Below, piece by piece: positions 8,569 through 17,212 of a stretch of 64,000 bases of DNA. The DNA lies in the NCBI GenBank assembly GCA_964608915.1, contig CAZSQA010000001.1:186001-250000 (forward strand). Reading direction: 5' to 3'. The position numbers were made by a program, and so were the translations under genes. The number at the start of each line of letters is the position of its first letter. Position 1 is the first letter of the stretch. The stretch comes from QWQI01 sp964608915. Its GTDB lineage: Bacteria; Planctomycetota; Planctomycetia; Isosphaerales; Isosphaeraceae. The notes beneath the pieces are model-generated. The model worked only from the letters and a program-made list of their open reading frames with translations, made no database searches and was not told the DNA's origin.

Positions 8569-9519
8569 TCAGCGTACTTTCAGAAGGATCTTGGCCGCGC
8601 CTTTGCGGGCCGCGTGGGCGAAGGCGGTTTCGGCGTCGTCGATGGGGTAGACGGCTTCGATAAGCCGGGAGACGTCGAACTTGCCCGCGGCCAGGGCTTC
8701 GATGGCAGGCGCGAACGGGCCGCAGCGGCTGCCGACGACGGTGATCTCGTCGATCACGATCGGAGCCAGGCTCAGGCGATGTTCGGCCGCGATGGTCGTT
8801 TTCAGGCAGATGGTGCCGCGGGCACGAACCAGGCGACAAGCGGTTTCCAGGCCTGAGGGGTTGCCGGTGGCGTCGACGACGAGGTCGAAGGACTTCGCCG
8901 CATTGGCCAGGGCGTCATCCAGCAGAGCTTTACGGACGGAATCGCCGGCCCGGTCGAGCTTGGCGGGATGCTTGCCGATCAGCGTGACGTGATCAGAAGC
9001 CGTGGCGAGAACCCAGGCGCAAAGGGTGCCGAGCTTGCCGTCGCCGAGAACGGCGACACGGTCCGATTTTCCGACACGGATTTGCTCGAGAATCCGGAAC
9101 GCGGCGGCGAGTGGTTCGACGAACACGGCCGATTCGTCTGGGATCGAGTCGGGGATGGCGTGCAGGTTGGCGCGGGGCACGGCGACTTTTTCGGCCATGG
9201 CGCCGTCGTGCTTGAGGATGCCGAGTACGGTCCGATTCGGGCAATGATTGCCGAGACCCTGGCGGCACCAGTCGCAGTTGCGGCAGGCGTTGTTGATTTC
9301 GGCCGTGAAGCGGTTGCCTGAGGCATCGGTGGCGACGAATTCGTGGCCCAGAATTCCTGAATAGCCCATATATCCGGCGGCGAGCTGGACATCGGTGTCG
9401 CAGATGCCACAGCAGCGGACGTCGAGGACAACTTCGTCCGTCCCTGGGCGAGGCTCGGGGCAGTCTGTGGCGAAGCGGACGCCTGTGCCATCGCAGATCA
9501 GCGCTTTCATTCGCGGCAT
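8569..9519 (-). CDS. Zinc-dependent medium-chain alcohol/polyol dehydrogenase
   Basis: This 316-residue protein has the zinc-alcohol dehydrogenase order. The catalytic zinc site is CGICDTDVQL plus GHEF, and the structural zinc cysteines lie in CRNCDWCRQGLGNHC. The Rossmann motif is VAVLGDGKLGTL near residue 160. It is about 30 residues shorter than typical threonine or sorbitol dehydrogenases. Family knowledge says NAD(P)-dependent oxidation of an alcohol; the substrate cannot be read from the sequence. The start could be the first ATG (9519) or the third codon later (MKALIC, 9510), neither with a strong ribosome-binding site. It lies 48 bp upstream of the deacetylase gene on the same strand, which suggests a sugar or polyol substrate. 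Confidence 0.85.
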   Translation of the reverse strand: MPRMKALICDGTGVRFATDCPEPRPGTDEVVLDVRCCGICDTDVQLAAGYMGYSGILGHEFVATDASGNRFTAEINNACRNCDWCRQGLGNHCPNRTVLGILKHDGAMAEKVAVPRANLHAIPDSIPDESAVFVEPLAAAFRILEQIRVGKSDRVAVLGDGKLGTLCAWVLATASDHVTLIGKHPAKLDRAGDSVRKALLDDALANAAKSFDLVVDATGNPSGLETACRLVRARGTICLKTTIAAEHRLSLAPIVIDEITVVGSRCGPFAPAIEALAAGKFDVSRLIEAVYPIDDAETAFAHAARKGAAKILLKVR

Positions 9520-9886
9520 TGTCTCGTAAGGTGTTCGATTTTCGAGGGATGAATCGACCCGGGCATGCTTGCCGCCAGGCGGATGGGGCAGGCCGCCTCG
9601 GGGCTGGAATGCGGATCATTGTGACGAATCGGCGGCGTGTCGCCAAGAGACGGAGCGATGGAGAGTCGATCGGACTCCGGCCAAAAAACGCCGTCGGCGG
9701 AAAAAATTCGACGAGATCCCACGGGCAGGGTGTCCATATCGACTTGGAAGTCCGAATATGACGGGACTAACGAGGGCGTTCGGGGCGATCGGCCCAGGGC
9801 ATGGCCACCGCGAATGGAGAGCGGACCCATGCGGAGCCGGAACCGGGTGGCGGCGTGGTCCTGAGAGAATCGAGAGCGATACATTC
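9520..9886. other. Divergent intergenic region without a gene
   Basis: This 367-bp region separates the divergent dehydrogenase and desaturase genes. No convincing frame, tRNA or hairpin is visible. Promoters for both genes must lie here, but no clear -35/-10 pair stands out. Confidence 0.5.
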
Positions 9887-10900
9887 ATGAGCACGAATAC
9901 CGCACACGTTCCGCAGCGAGCGGAGATCGCCTGGGGCCCCATCGTATGGATGGCGTTTTTGCACCTGGGCGCTCTGATGGCGTTCAACGCAGGCTGGTTC
10001 ACCTGGTCCGGTCTGGTTTTGTGTCTGGTTCTTCACTGGCTGACGGGCGGGATCGGCATCTGCATGACCTACCACCGCCTGCTGACGCACTCCAGCTTCA
10101 AGGTGCATCCTGGCTGGCTGAAATACGTTCTGACCGCGTTCGGCTGCTGCGCTTCGGAAGGCGGCCCGATCGGTTGGGTGGCGGATCACCGCCGGCACCA
10201 CGCCCACTCGGACGAACCCGAAGACGTGCACAGCCCGCGTGACGGCTTCGGCTGGGCCCACATGTTCTGGTGGATGACGCCGGACATTACCTCCGTGCAT
10301 TCGCCTGAATATTACAAGCGCTGGGCGCCTGACCTTTACAAGGACAAGGTTCTCCGTTTCATCGACGCCACGCACCTGCTTTATCCGCTGCTGATGGGTG
10401 CCGCCTGCTACGTGGCCGGTGAGTATTTCGTGGGCAACGGCATGAGCTGGCTGGTCTGGGGCTTCTTCGTCCGCACCGTGCTGGTGCTGCATGCCACTTG
10501 GCTGGTCAATTCGGCAACGCACAAGTGGGGCTATCGCTCGCACGAAACCCGCGACGATTCCACCAACCTGTGGTGGGTCGCCTTGGTGACATACGGCGAA
10601 GGCTGGCACAACAATCACCACGCCTATCAGACTTCGGCCGCGCACGGCCTGGACTGGTGGGAAGTCGATACGACGTACATCGCGATCAAGCTGATGAGCT
10701 ATCTGGGGCTGGCCAGCGACATCAAAGTCGCCAAGCCTGAAAAGAAGACGGCTGTGACGACTTCGGGCGTCTCGGCCGCTTCGATCGCCGAAGCGACGCG
10801 AAAAGCTGCCGCCGACAAGCCGGAGCCGCTTTCGATTCCGCCTGTCGAACTTCCGTCGGCCGTCGAATCGCCTGACGTGCTTTCTCCCACGGGTGCCTGA
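9887..10900 (+). CDS. Membrane fatty acid desaturase (acyl-CoA/acyl-lipid delta-9 type)
   Basis: This 337-residue membrane di-iron enzyme carries the histidine boxes of stearoyl-CoA desaturase-like proteins: TYHRLLTHSSF, WVADHRRHHAHSD and GEGWHNNHHAYQ. A further conserved segment is WLVNSATHKWG. Hydrophobic helices flank the boxes (FLHLGALMAFNAGWFTWSG, YPLLMGAACYVAGEYF). The enzyme introduces a cis double bond into acyl chains using O2 and two electrons, and so adjusts membrane fluidity. The last ~55 residues (after VAKPEKKTAV) are a low-complexity Pro/Ala/Ser tail not needed by the family. The ATG at 9887 was chosen because the conserved region begins soon after; longer in-frame starts add non-homologous sequence. 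A terminator follows at 10951. Confidence 0.92.
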   Translation: MSTNTAHVPQRAEIAWGPIVWMAFLHLGALMAFNAGWFTWSGLVLCLVLHWLTGGIGICMTYHRLLTHSSFKVHPGWLKYVLTAFGCCASEGGPIGWVADHRRHHAHSDEPEDVHSPRDGFGWAHMFWWMTPDITSVHSPEYYKRWAPDLYKDKVLRFIDATHLLYPLLMGAACYVAGEYFVGNGMSWLVWGFFVRTVLVLHATWLVNSATHKWGYRSHETRDDSTNLWWVALVTYGEGWHNNHHAYQTSAAHGLDWWEVDTTYIAIKLMSYLGLASDIKVAKPEKKTAVTTSGVSAASIAEATRKAAADKPEPLSIPPVELPSAVESPDVLSPTGA

Positions 10901-10950
10901 TCCGGCGAATTTTCGCGGATCGGTCCCGATCGTTCGAAACATCTCTTTCG

Positions 10951-10981
10951 CCGGGGGATTCCGCTTGCCGGGATCCCCCGG
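10951..10981 (+). terminator. Terminator of the desaturase gene
   Basis: A 12-bp stem (CCGGGGGATTCC / GGGATCCCCCGG, one G-T pair) with a 7-nt loop lies 50 bp after the stop, and is followed by TTCTGT. Confidence 0.6.
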
Positions 10982-10993
10982 TTCTGTCATACT
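10965..10993 (+). promoter_or_regulatory. Possible promoter of the intron-containing tRNA
   Basis: TTGCCG (10965-10970) and CATACT (10988-10993) are 17 bp apart, and transcription would start about 7-14 bp before the tRNA. The -35 overlaps the upstream terminator hairpin. The match to consensus is modest. Confidence 0.35.
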
Positions 10994-11006
10994 TCCCTTA
11001 CGAATC

Positions 11007-11399
11007 GCGGCCTTAGCTCAACGGCAGAGCAGGGGACTCATTCGCTTCCAGACGAGTGCCGCCGGCGGGTGACCGCCGGACGGGATCCGGGTGAATTGCG
11101 GGAAACCTGTCGCGGATCTGGTCGATCTTTTTCGACCGGTTCCGAAATGGCAATCCGCAGCCAAGTTCGGCTGAGCATCGTTCGCCGAAAAGGTTCAGAG
11201 ACTAGCGGGGTGAGCCTCAACGATAACCCCCGCATCGGCCTGGCCAGTCGTGGCCCAGTTGCCGATCAGCGCCCGGCCTCTGACGCAAGACCGGTTTCGA
11301 CCGTTCGAGCGTGCCAGAGGGTGAGATAGTCCGAGCCGTCGGGAAACCGGCGGAATTTCTCGAATCCCTTGGTTGCAGGTTCGAATCCTGCAGGCCGCA
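11007..11399 (+). tRNA. tRNA with anticodon CAU (probably tRNA-Ile2), split by a group I intron
   Basis: Exon 1 is 11007-11041 and exon 2 is 11363-11399. Joined, they give a 72-nt cloverleaf. The acceptor GCGGCCT pairs perfectly with AGGCCGC. The D stem is GCTC/GAGC, the anticodon stem GGGGA/TCCCT (one G-T), the anticodon loop CTCATAA, the variable loop TGGTT, and the T stem GCAGG/CCTGC around TTCGAAT. The discriminator is A, and CCA is not encoded. The anticodon is CAT. It is not an initiator: position 1 pairs with 72, and the anticodon stem lacks the three G-C pairs. The TTAGCTCA and CTTGGT segments resemble E. coli tRNA-Ile2, whose C34 is changed to lysidine by TilS; elongator tRNA-Met is the alternative. 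The intron interrupts the loop right after anticodon base 36. Confidence 0.88.
11042..11362 (+). ncRNA. Group I self-splicing intron in the tRNA anticodon loop (321 nt, no ORF)
   Basis: The conserved core elements of group I introns are present in order. P is AATTGCGGGAAACC at 11094-11107, Q is AATCCGCAGCCAAG at 11152-11165, R is GTTCAGAGACTAGCGG at 11193-11208, and S is GAGATAGTCC at 11323-11332. P1 is a perfect 6-bp helix: the exon end plus intron start (11039-11044, CATTCG) pairs with 11053-11058 (CGAGTG), placing a U-G wobble exactly at the 5' splice site. P2 is a GC-rich hairpin (11059-11083) with a GTGA tetraloop. P4 is TGCGG/CCGCA and P7 is GACTA/TAGTC. A P9-like hairpin (CCGTC/GGCGG) precedes the terminal G at 11362. 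The position matches the known tRNA-Ile(CAU) intron of Azoarcus. P3 and P8 could not be resolved by eye. There is no homing endonuclease gene. Confidence 0.88.
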
Positions 11400-11478
11400 T
11401 CGAACCGCCGAACCGTGCACCTCACCGGTCCGACCCGAAACCGCAACGGGCAAATTCATTCGATCACGCGACTTCGAC

Positions 11479-13503
11479 ATGGTTTCCGACTCGGATCGTT
11501 CGCCCCGCATCATGGCCGGTGAACCTGACACTTACGACCTTGCAGCGCCGAATGTCACACTGACGCCCGCGCCATCGCCGCGGCCCCGGCCTTCCGTGCC
11601 CGCACGCATTCTGACTTCGACTGCCTATTTCGCCGCCCTGGCGTTCCATGTCTGGACACTGCTATCAGCTCTCGGTGGCTGGCCGGGGCTGACGTCGAAC
11701 GCCCCGATTCTGAAGGACGATCATCCGCTTTATCTGCATTCGGCCGTGGTCACAAGGTCATTCCTGGCGCAGTCCGGAACCACGGCTGGATATGACCCGA
11801 CCTTCATGGCCGGCTATCCGAAATCGGCCGTGTTTCCGGCTTCGAGCACCCTGCCCGAAATGGTGATGGCGGTGTTCGGGGGCTGGTTCGCGCCGGCGGT
11901 CGTCTATAAGTGGTATGTGTTTCTGGCTGCGCTGACCGCGCCGGTGTTGGTCCTCTGGTCGGCGACGGGGCTGACGAGGTCCCGCATCGTCGGTTCTCTG
12001 ACCGCTCTCGTTTGGCTCATGTATCTCTGGACGGACTTTCCGATCCAGTATGTCGGCTTCGGCATGGTGCCCTATTTTCTGGCGATTCCGCTCGCGCTGG
12101 CGACGCTCCGTGTCTGCGTCGGCTGGCTCGAGAATGGCGGTATCGGCCGCTGGCTGGGCATGACGGCCCTGCTGGCCGCGACCACGCTCACGCACTTCAC
12201 GGCCCTGATGGTTCTGGTGCCCGCGGCATTCGCGGCCTGGTTGCTCGCCGCGAGTAAATTCCGTAAAGCTCTCGGTGGCCTGGCTTCAGGCCTCATCGCG
12301 GCCGGCGTCAATGCATTCTGGTGGTGGCCGGGGGTGGTGCTGGCCGCGACGAAGGGCGAAAGCGCCTTCGCATTCGCGCATCCTGAAGGGGTCATCAAGC
12401 GGCTCGGCCAGATCTTCTGGACCGAGGCCCCGGCGGAGGCCCTGTTGCTGCTTGGCCTGGGCGCGGGCTTGCCGCTGATGTTCAAGCAGGGTCGAGTCGC
12501 GGCCGCCGGCCTTGCCGGGTTCGCGGCCGCAGGGTTTTTCTGGGGTTATGGGGCGGGTGCGTTTCGCAGCCTCGACTTTCTCCAGCCGGGCCGGCATACG
12601 TACGCGGCTTATTCAGCCTGTGCGGTCATCACGTCTTTCGCGATCGTGGCCGTCGTCACGACGTTACGAAAGAAGAGCCTGGCGACTGCGGTTGGAACGA
12701 TCTTCGGCATGGCAGGTGTCACGGTTCGGCTTTTCGGCCCGGGGCTGCTGGCGGTTCACGGCATGTGGACGACCCCCGGCACGGCTCCGCTCGATTCGAA
12801 ACCGCCGGCGGCTTACGAATTGATCCGTAACACGCTCAAGGGGCGAGTCAGTCCGACGGACCGGGTGCTTTACGAAGAAGGGGGCTTCGGGCCCGACTTT
12901 TTCCGGGGTGGCCGCTATTCGGGCGTCCTGGCGCGGGACCTGGGGGTGGAATTTCTGGGCGGGCCGTATCTGCACGCGGCATTGACGACGAACCTCGCCC
13001 AGTTCGGCGAAGGCAAGCTGGCGGGTCGAGAGAATTGGGACGGTGCCTGGCTCGAAACGGTCCGCAAGCGTTATGGCTTGACGTGGATCGTGTGCTGGAG
13101 CGACAAGGCCCGGGCCGTTCTGGACGCCGACCCGAACCGATTCGAAGTCGTTCTGCGGGACGGGCCGCTGCGGATCGCGCGACTTAAGGGGGCGACCGCG
13201 CAGGAGCCACCTGTCGCGCCTTCGATTCCGCTGGCCGGGGCTGAGTTCGTCGATGGGCCGATCGTCGCCAGACCGGGGCAAATCGTGATCCCGGTTCGAC
13301 CTTCGGCGGGAACTGCCGTTGACCGGGAAGTCATTCTGCGTTATCACTGGTCGCCGAATCTGAACATTTCGAACCCGGATGGTGTCGAAGTGCTTCAGGA
13401 AAGCCAAAGTCTCCCCGATGCGGCGTTTCCGCCCCTGATCCGGCTTCGACTGAAGCCTTCGGTACAAGGGCCGGTGGAATTGCGAATGGTCTTCGGGGCA
13501 TGA
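11479..13503 (+). CDS. Large integral membrane protein, glycosyltransferase-like
   Basis: This protein of about 674 residues has roughly ten hydrophobic segments between residues 40 and 440 (for example YFAALAFHVWTLLSALGGW and LVWLMYLWTDF), then a soluble C-terminal domain of ~230 residues. The first outer loop has DHPLYLHSAVVTRSFL and YDPTFMAGYP. This resembles membrane proteins of the PMT/GT-C or 6-pyruvoyl-tetrahydropterin-synthase-related type, which often act in cell-surface glycosylation. No catalytic motif can be assigned. The ATG at 11479 is used; a second ATG at 11512 is possible. A GT87-like gene follows 93 bp later on the same strand, which supports a shared role in envelope glycan assembly. 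The function remains inferred. Confidence 0.72.
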   Translation: MVSDSDRSPRIMAGEPDTYDLAAPNVTLTPAPSPRPRPSVPARILTSTAYFAALAFHVWTLLSALGGWPGLTSNAPILKDDHPLYLHSAVVTRSFLAQSGTTAGYDPTFMAGYPKSAVFPASSTLPEMVMAVFGGWFAPAVVYKWYVFLAALTAPVLVLWSATGLTRSRIVGSLTALVWLMYLWTDFPIQYVGFGMVPYFLAIPLALATLRVCVGWLENGGIGRWLGMTALLAATTLTHFTALMVLVPAAFAAWLLAASKFRKALGGLASGLIAAGVNAFWWWPGVVLAATKGESAFAFAHPEGVIKRLGQIFWTEAPAEALLLLGLGAGLPLMFKQGRVAAAGLAGFAAAGFFWGYGAGAFRSLDFLQPGRHTYAAYSACAVITSFAIVAVVTTLRKKSLATAVGTIFGMAGVTVRLFGPGLLAVHGMWTTPGTAPLDSKPPAAYELIRNTLKGRVSPTDRVLYEEGGFGPDFFRGGRYSGVLARDLGVEFLGGPYLHAALTTNLAQFGEGKLAGRENWDGAWLETVRKRYGLTWIVCWSDKARAVLDADPNRFEVVLRDGPLRIARLKGATAQEPPVAPSIPLAGAEFVDGPIVARPGQIVIPVRPSAGTAVDREVILRYHWSPNLNISNPDGVEVLQESQSLPDAAFPPLIRLRLKPSVQGPVELRMVFGA

Positions 13504-13596
13504 CTCCAGCAGGGTCGCGGGTCCGGTTGCCGCGATTCTTGACGGTTCGAATCACTGAAGAGTCGCCGGCTCGACTCCAAGGAAGGGGCTTGCCGA

Positions 13597-15030
13597 ATGA
13601 GTTCGGTCACCTGGACGCTGAACCCGCGCTACGAAAATCTGGGACGACGCGCCCTTCGCTCGTTCCTCATCGTGGTCACGCTCATGGCCGTGATCGCCTA
13701 TGCGCACAAGGCTTCGGAGGATCGCAGCGCGTTCATTCGCTGGCGATATCAGGTTCTCCAGCTGATGGACCAGGGGCGGAACATTTACGACAGGGAGATG
13801 TACCCGAATCCGCCGGTCATGCCGATCACGCTCTATCCGCTGATGGTTCTGCCGCCTCTGATGGGGGCGGTCAGCTTTTTCCTGATCAAGGTGGGGCTAG
13901 CGCTGGTGTCGGCCCGCATGGTGGCCAGGATGGTTCGCGAGCAGGGCTGGCCGATCTCCTGGTGGTGCTATGTGGCCGTGGCCGTGATGAGCCTGCGGCC
14001 GATCCTGAGCGACCTGCAGCATGGCAATATCAACATTTTGATTCTGTTTCTGGTCGTCGCGGCGCTCGATGCCTGGACACGGGGCCGCGACTGGCTGGGC
14101 GGAGCCGCGCTCGGCCTGGCGATCACGTGTAAGGTCACGCCTGCCCTGTTTCTGCCCTACTTCCTCTATAAGAGGTCGTGGAAGATGCTCGTCGCCACAT
14201 CCGTGGCGATTTTCGTGTTCATGTTCGTCGTGCCGACGATCGTCCTCGGGCCTGATCTCGCCAGCCGCTGCCTGGGCTCATGGTGGCACAGAATCATCAG
14301 CCCCTACGTCTCCGGCGGAGTCGTCGGCGATCTCGAAATCAATCAGTCGATGGTCGGCGTCTTAAACCGGCTGATGGTGCTCGACGAAACCCCGGGGCGA
14401 TACGGTTCGCAACTCAAGCTGAACGTCGTCAATTGGGACCCGAAGTTCGTCGCCCGCATCGTCAAGGTCTTGTCCATCGGTGTCGTCGGCCTGATGTTCC
14501 TGCTGACACGCACCCGCACGGACCGGCGCGACGACCCGCGCCTGCTCGGCGAATTCTCGCTCGTCGTCCTCACGATGCTGTTCGTGTCGGAACGAAGCTG
14601 GAAGCATCACTACGTCACGCTTCTCCTTCCCTTGACGTATCTTACGTACAGGTTGTTCCGCCCCGACATTCCGCGGCGGGACAAAAAGATCATCCTGGCC
14701 TCACTGGTGGCCGCCATGGTGCTCATCGCGACGACATCGAGCGAGATCGGCGGCTGGTTCGCCGACGGCAAGGGGCACAAAGTCGCCCAGTTCTATGGCA
14801 TGTATTTCTGGGCCGGTGTGGTGCTCTTCGGTGCCACGGCCTGGCGAGTCGTAGTTGAAGGCCGCTGGCCATCGTCGTCGCCCAGCCTGGTCGCACAGTC
14901 CGCTCATGTTGCCGTAAGTGCTGATCCGAAAGCGGGTTCGATTCTCGATCGATTCCTGCCGACGCCGCACGTGCGGGTAAGCTGGTCAGAAAAAACCGCA
15001 AAATCGGAACAATCGCTCTCAACTTCCTGA
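13597..15030 (+). CDS. GT87-family (DUF2029) membrane glycosyltransferase
   Basis: This 477-residue integral membrane protein has 9-11 predicted helices. Family features include an early loop with GRNIYDREMYPNPPVMPI and YPLMVLPPL, the segment LQHGNINILILFLVVAAL (the family's 'Q.GN.N.l' motif), and LGLAITCKVTPALFLPYF. These match GT87 polyprenol-phosphate-mannose-dependent mannosyltransferases such as mycobacterial PimE. In this organism it probably moves a sugar from a lipid carrier to an envelope glycan on the outer face of the cytoplasmic membrane. The ATG follows an AAGGGGCTTGCCG ribosome-binding region. Donor and acceptor are unknown. Confidence 0.82.
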   Translation: MSSVTWTLNPRYENLGRRALRSFLIVVTLMAVIAYAHKASEDRSAFIRWRYQVLQLMDQGRNIYDREMYPNPPVMPITLYPLMVLPPLMGAVSFFLIKVGLALVSARMVARMVREQGWPISWWCYVAVAVMSLRPILSDLQHGNINILILFLVVAALDAWTRGRDWLGGAALGLAITCKVTPALFLPYFLYKRSWKMLVATSVAIFVFMFVVPTIVLGPDLASRCLGSWWHRIISPYVSGGVVGDLEINQSMVGVLNRLMVLDETPGRYGSQLKLNVVNWDPKFVARIVKVLSIGVVGLMFLLTRTRTDRRDDPRLLGEFSLVVLTMLFVSERSWKHHYVTLLLPLTYLTYRLFRPDIPRRDKKIILASLVAAMVLIATTSSEIGGWFADGKGHKVAQFYGMYFWAGVVLFGATAWRVVVEGRWPSSSPSLVAQSAHVAVSADPKAGSILDRFLPTPHVRVSWSEKTAKSEQSLSTS

Positions 15031-15192
15031 CCGTTACGAACCGATCATACATTCAGACGACACAAGAGTCGGCTTGGAGCGATGCCTCGAAAGGGCGGAA
15101 GTTCCAGGCCGGCCTCGTTTCCGGGGGGGATACCGGGCAACGAAATGTGCACGGATGAAGCGAGGCCCATGGAATCGGGGGGTATGTGAGCC

Positions 15193-16185
15193 ATGCAACG
15201 GGAACGCAAGAAGAATCAGCGATATTTCGAGATTCAGGATTCCTGCCTGGAACGGCGCGAGGTGATGACTTCGTCGATGGGCAACACGTTCGCCATTCTG
15301 CCGGGGCAGATCACGACGACGGGCGAAGCTTCCGTCGTCCGCGTGAATCTGACGAAAGAGCTATTCACGATGCCGAAGGGCAAAGCGACCCTCGGCGTCG
15401 CCGTCGCGGCATCGCAGGGGTCGACGGTTCAGCCGGAAATCTCGGCCGCGACCGACGGCACGAATCGCCAGATCGGCCAGTCCAACATGGCCGGCATGCA
15501 GCGGAGCGAAGCCGCTGCCGCGGTCAGTACGAAGGTGGCCCAGCCGACTCTCCTGAACGTGCGGCTCGGCCGACGCCAGGCTTCGTCGCCCGTGAACGTT
15601 TCGGTGAAAGACAAGGCCGGTACGAACGGCGAATACCTCACCGGGTTCTATCTCCCGGGTGACGCCGACGGTGACTTGAAAGTCACCAAGAAGGACATCG
15701 ACGCCATCAAGGCGATCATCGGTGCCAAGGTCGGCGAGACGAAATACAATTTCAATGCCGATGCGAACCGCGACGGCCAGATCTCTCAGGCGGACATGCG
15801 ACTCGCCCAGGGCAACAATGGCGTGGTCGTGAAAGTGCTCCCGATGATCACGGCCCGGCTCGACCCCGCATTCGACACGGGTGCCGATGACCGCATCACC
15901 GACAAACGCCAGGTGCAGTTCCAGGGCGTCGCCACGCCCGGCGCGAGCGTCACCTACTCCGAAGTCGACAGCAAGACCGGTCCGACCACCGCGACTTCCG
16001 ACGCCAGCGGCAACTATGTCGTGAACGTGAATCTCGCGGACGGCAACAACCTGTTCCGTGTCGTCGCCAAAGATGCCTTCGGGCAAGAGATTACGGGCGT
16101 ACTTTCGCCCGTCACCTGGCGGGCTGACCCGCCTGCCGCGACGACCACGACGACCACGACCACCCCGGGCACATCCAGCTCCTGA
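15193..16185 (+). CDS. Secreted dockerin-like/Ig-like protein with LERRE sorting motif
   Basis: This 330-residue protein starts MQRERKKNQRYFEIQDSCLE and continues RREVMT. The LE-R-RE-type motif marks the N-terminus of many very large planctomycete surface proteins and seems to act as a non-classical export signal. Residues ~155-205 hold a dockerin type I-like pair of calcium loops: DADGDLKVTKKDIDAIKAI and NADANRDGQISQADM. Residues ~230-310 form a bacterial Ig-like module (GASVTYSEVDSKTG..., SDASGNYVVNVNLADGNN). The tail is a threonine/serine linker. A dockerin would bind a cohesin-like partner, but none is visible in the window. A strong terminator follows at 16228. Confidence 0.8.
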   Translation: MQRERKKNQRYFEIQDSCLERREVMTSSMGNTFAILPGQITTTGEASVVRVNLTKELFTMPKGKATLGVAVAASQGSTVQPEISAATDGTNRQIGQSNMAGMQRSEAAAAVSTKVAQPTLLNVRLGRRQASSPVNVSVKDKAGTNGEYLTGFYLPGDADGDLKVTKKDIDAIKAIIGAKVGETKYNFNADANRDGQISQADMRLAQGNNGVVVKVLPMITARLDPAFDTGADDRITDKRQVQFQGVATPGASVTYSEVDSKTGPTTATSDASGNYVVNVNLADGNNLFRVVAKDAFGQEITGVLSPVTWRADPPAATTTTTTTTPGTSSS

Positions 16186-16227
16186 CTCGGGGCGGTCTCG
16201 CAAAACTCAGCATTGGGAACGACGCGC

Positions 16228-16262
16228 GAAGGCGGCCAGGGAAGGCCGCCTTCGTGCTTTTT
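16228..16262 (+). terminator. Terminator of the dockerin-like gene
   Basis: A 10-bp perfect stem (GAAGGCGGCC / GGCCGCCTTC) with a 6-nt loop is followed by GTGCTTTTT. Confidence 0.8.
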
Positions 16263-16308
16263 CGTTCACGAACGTTCGAATGGCGAACCGTACGCTGACG
16301 CACGTAAG

Positions 16309-16833
16309 TCACTGATTGTCGATCGTATCGGCGTCCGTGTTCCAGCCGGGATAGATGAATGGCGACCGGGGCCGCACGGCACGCCCCTGGGCCGACAAGT
16401 TCGGCAGCGAATCCTTCCAGGGGAAGTTCGGATAAGCGACCGCGTCGCCCTCCATCAACGGAATCGGCCCCGTGCCGGTCGGCTGAAGCACTCGCACCGG
16501 CTTCATCTGACCGCGGAATGCCGAAAACGGGCCATAGATCGCCATCGATTCCCGTTCGTCCTGATTGAGCGGAGTGTAGCCGCCACCCATCACGCCGTTG
16601 CCGCGCACCCAGACCGACTGATTCGGCACGAAACTGCCGAGCATCGGCGACGGAGCGACTCCGTTACGGACATCCATCGTGGGCCGAACCGGCGCGACGA
16701 CCGTCACGTTCGTCGACTGAACGAACACAGGCCTCGGCCGCCCGCCCGCATGTCCGGTCGCGGAAGCGGCCAAAGTCAAACACGCGGCAAAGGCCGCTCG
16801 CCGAACGATTCGGATCTGCCGCGTCGTAGCCAT
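16309..16833 (-). CDS. Secreted hypothetical protein
   Basis: I do not recognise this 174-residue protein. It has a clear signal peptide (IVRRAAFAACLTLAASATGHA). The mature part is Pro/Gly/Asn-rich, with no cysteines. Segments such as NQSVWVRGNGVMGGGYTPLN and PLMEGDAVAYPNFPWKD suggest an extended, exported structural or surface protein. The ATG at 16833 is preceded by GGCGGGTTACG, an acceptable ribosome-binding region. It is convergent with the dockerin-like gene across the terminator at 16228, which supports it being real. No catalytic motif is visible. Confidence 0.65.
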   Translation of the reverse strand: MATTRQIRIVRRAAFAACLTLAASATGHAGGRPRPVFVQSTNVTVVAPVRPTMDVRNGVAPSPMLGSFVPNQSVWVRGNGVMGGGYTPLNQDERESMAIYGPFSAFRGQMKPVRVLQPTGTGPIPLMEGDAVAYPNFPWKDSLPNLSAQGRAVRPRSPFIYPGWNTDADTIDNQ

Positions 16834-17212
16834 CGTCGTAACCCGCCTTGATCTCAGGATGTGCGTTCATGGTGCGTGGCGTCGGCACGTGGCCGAAGTC
16901 GCGAACGGCCTCGTTACAGATAGCCTGGATTTCGCAGACTGCCTGCCTTGTAAAATTTACAACAAAATTCGCGTCGCGCGAGGCAAATCCCGAAAATCGT
17001 CGAACCCGGATTTCGCCGGCTTCACGATGAGTCGGCGAAGTCGAACGGATAGCGCGAAGAAAGCGAAATCGCACGAAAAAAGCCACGGCTGGAGCCATGG
17101 CTTGAAAAGTCGCATCATGATTGTCTGTCGGATATTACGTGTCGATCTGTTGCCCGCTGAAAGCCGTCGTCAGGCTGGATTGGCGAATCGGTCCGTGCGA
17201 CGGCGTTCCGGC
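16834..17212. other. Intergenic region, no supported gene
   Basis: This 379-bp stretch lies upstream of the secreted hypothetical gene and downstream of the XRE gene. Short frames here have no recognisable features. It contains the XRE-gene terminator at 17075-17102. Confidence 0.5.
17075..17102 (-). terminator. Terminator downstream of the XRE regulator gene
   Basis: On the minus strand, a 9-bp stem (AGCCATGGC / GCCGTGGCT, one G-T pair) with loop TCCA is followed by TTTTTCG. Confidence 0.7.
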
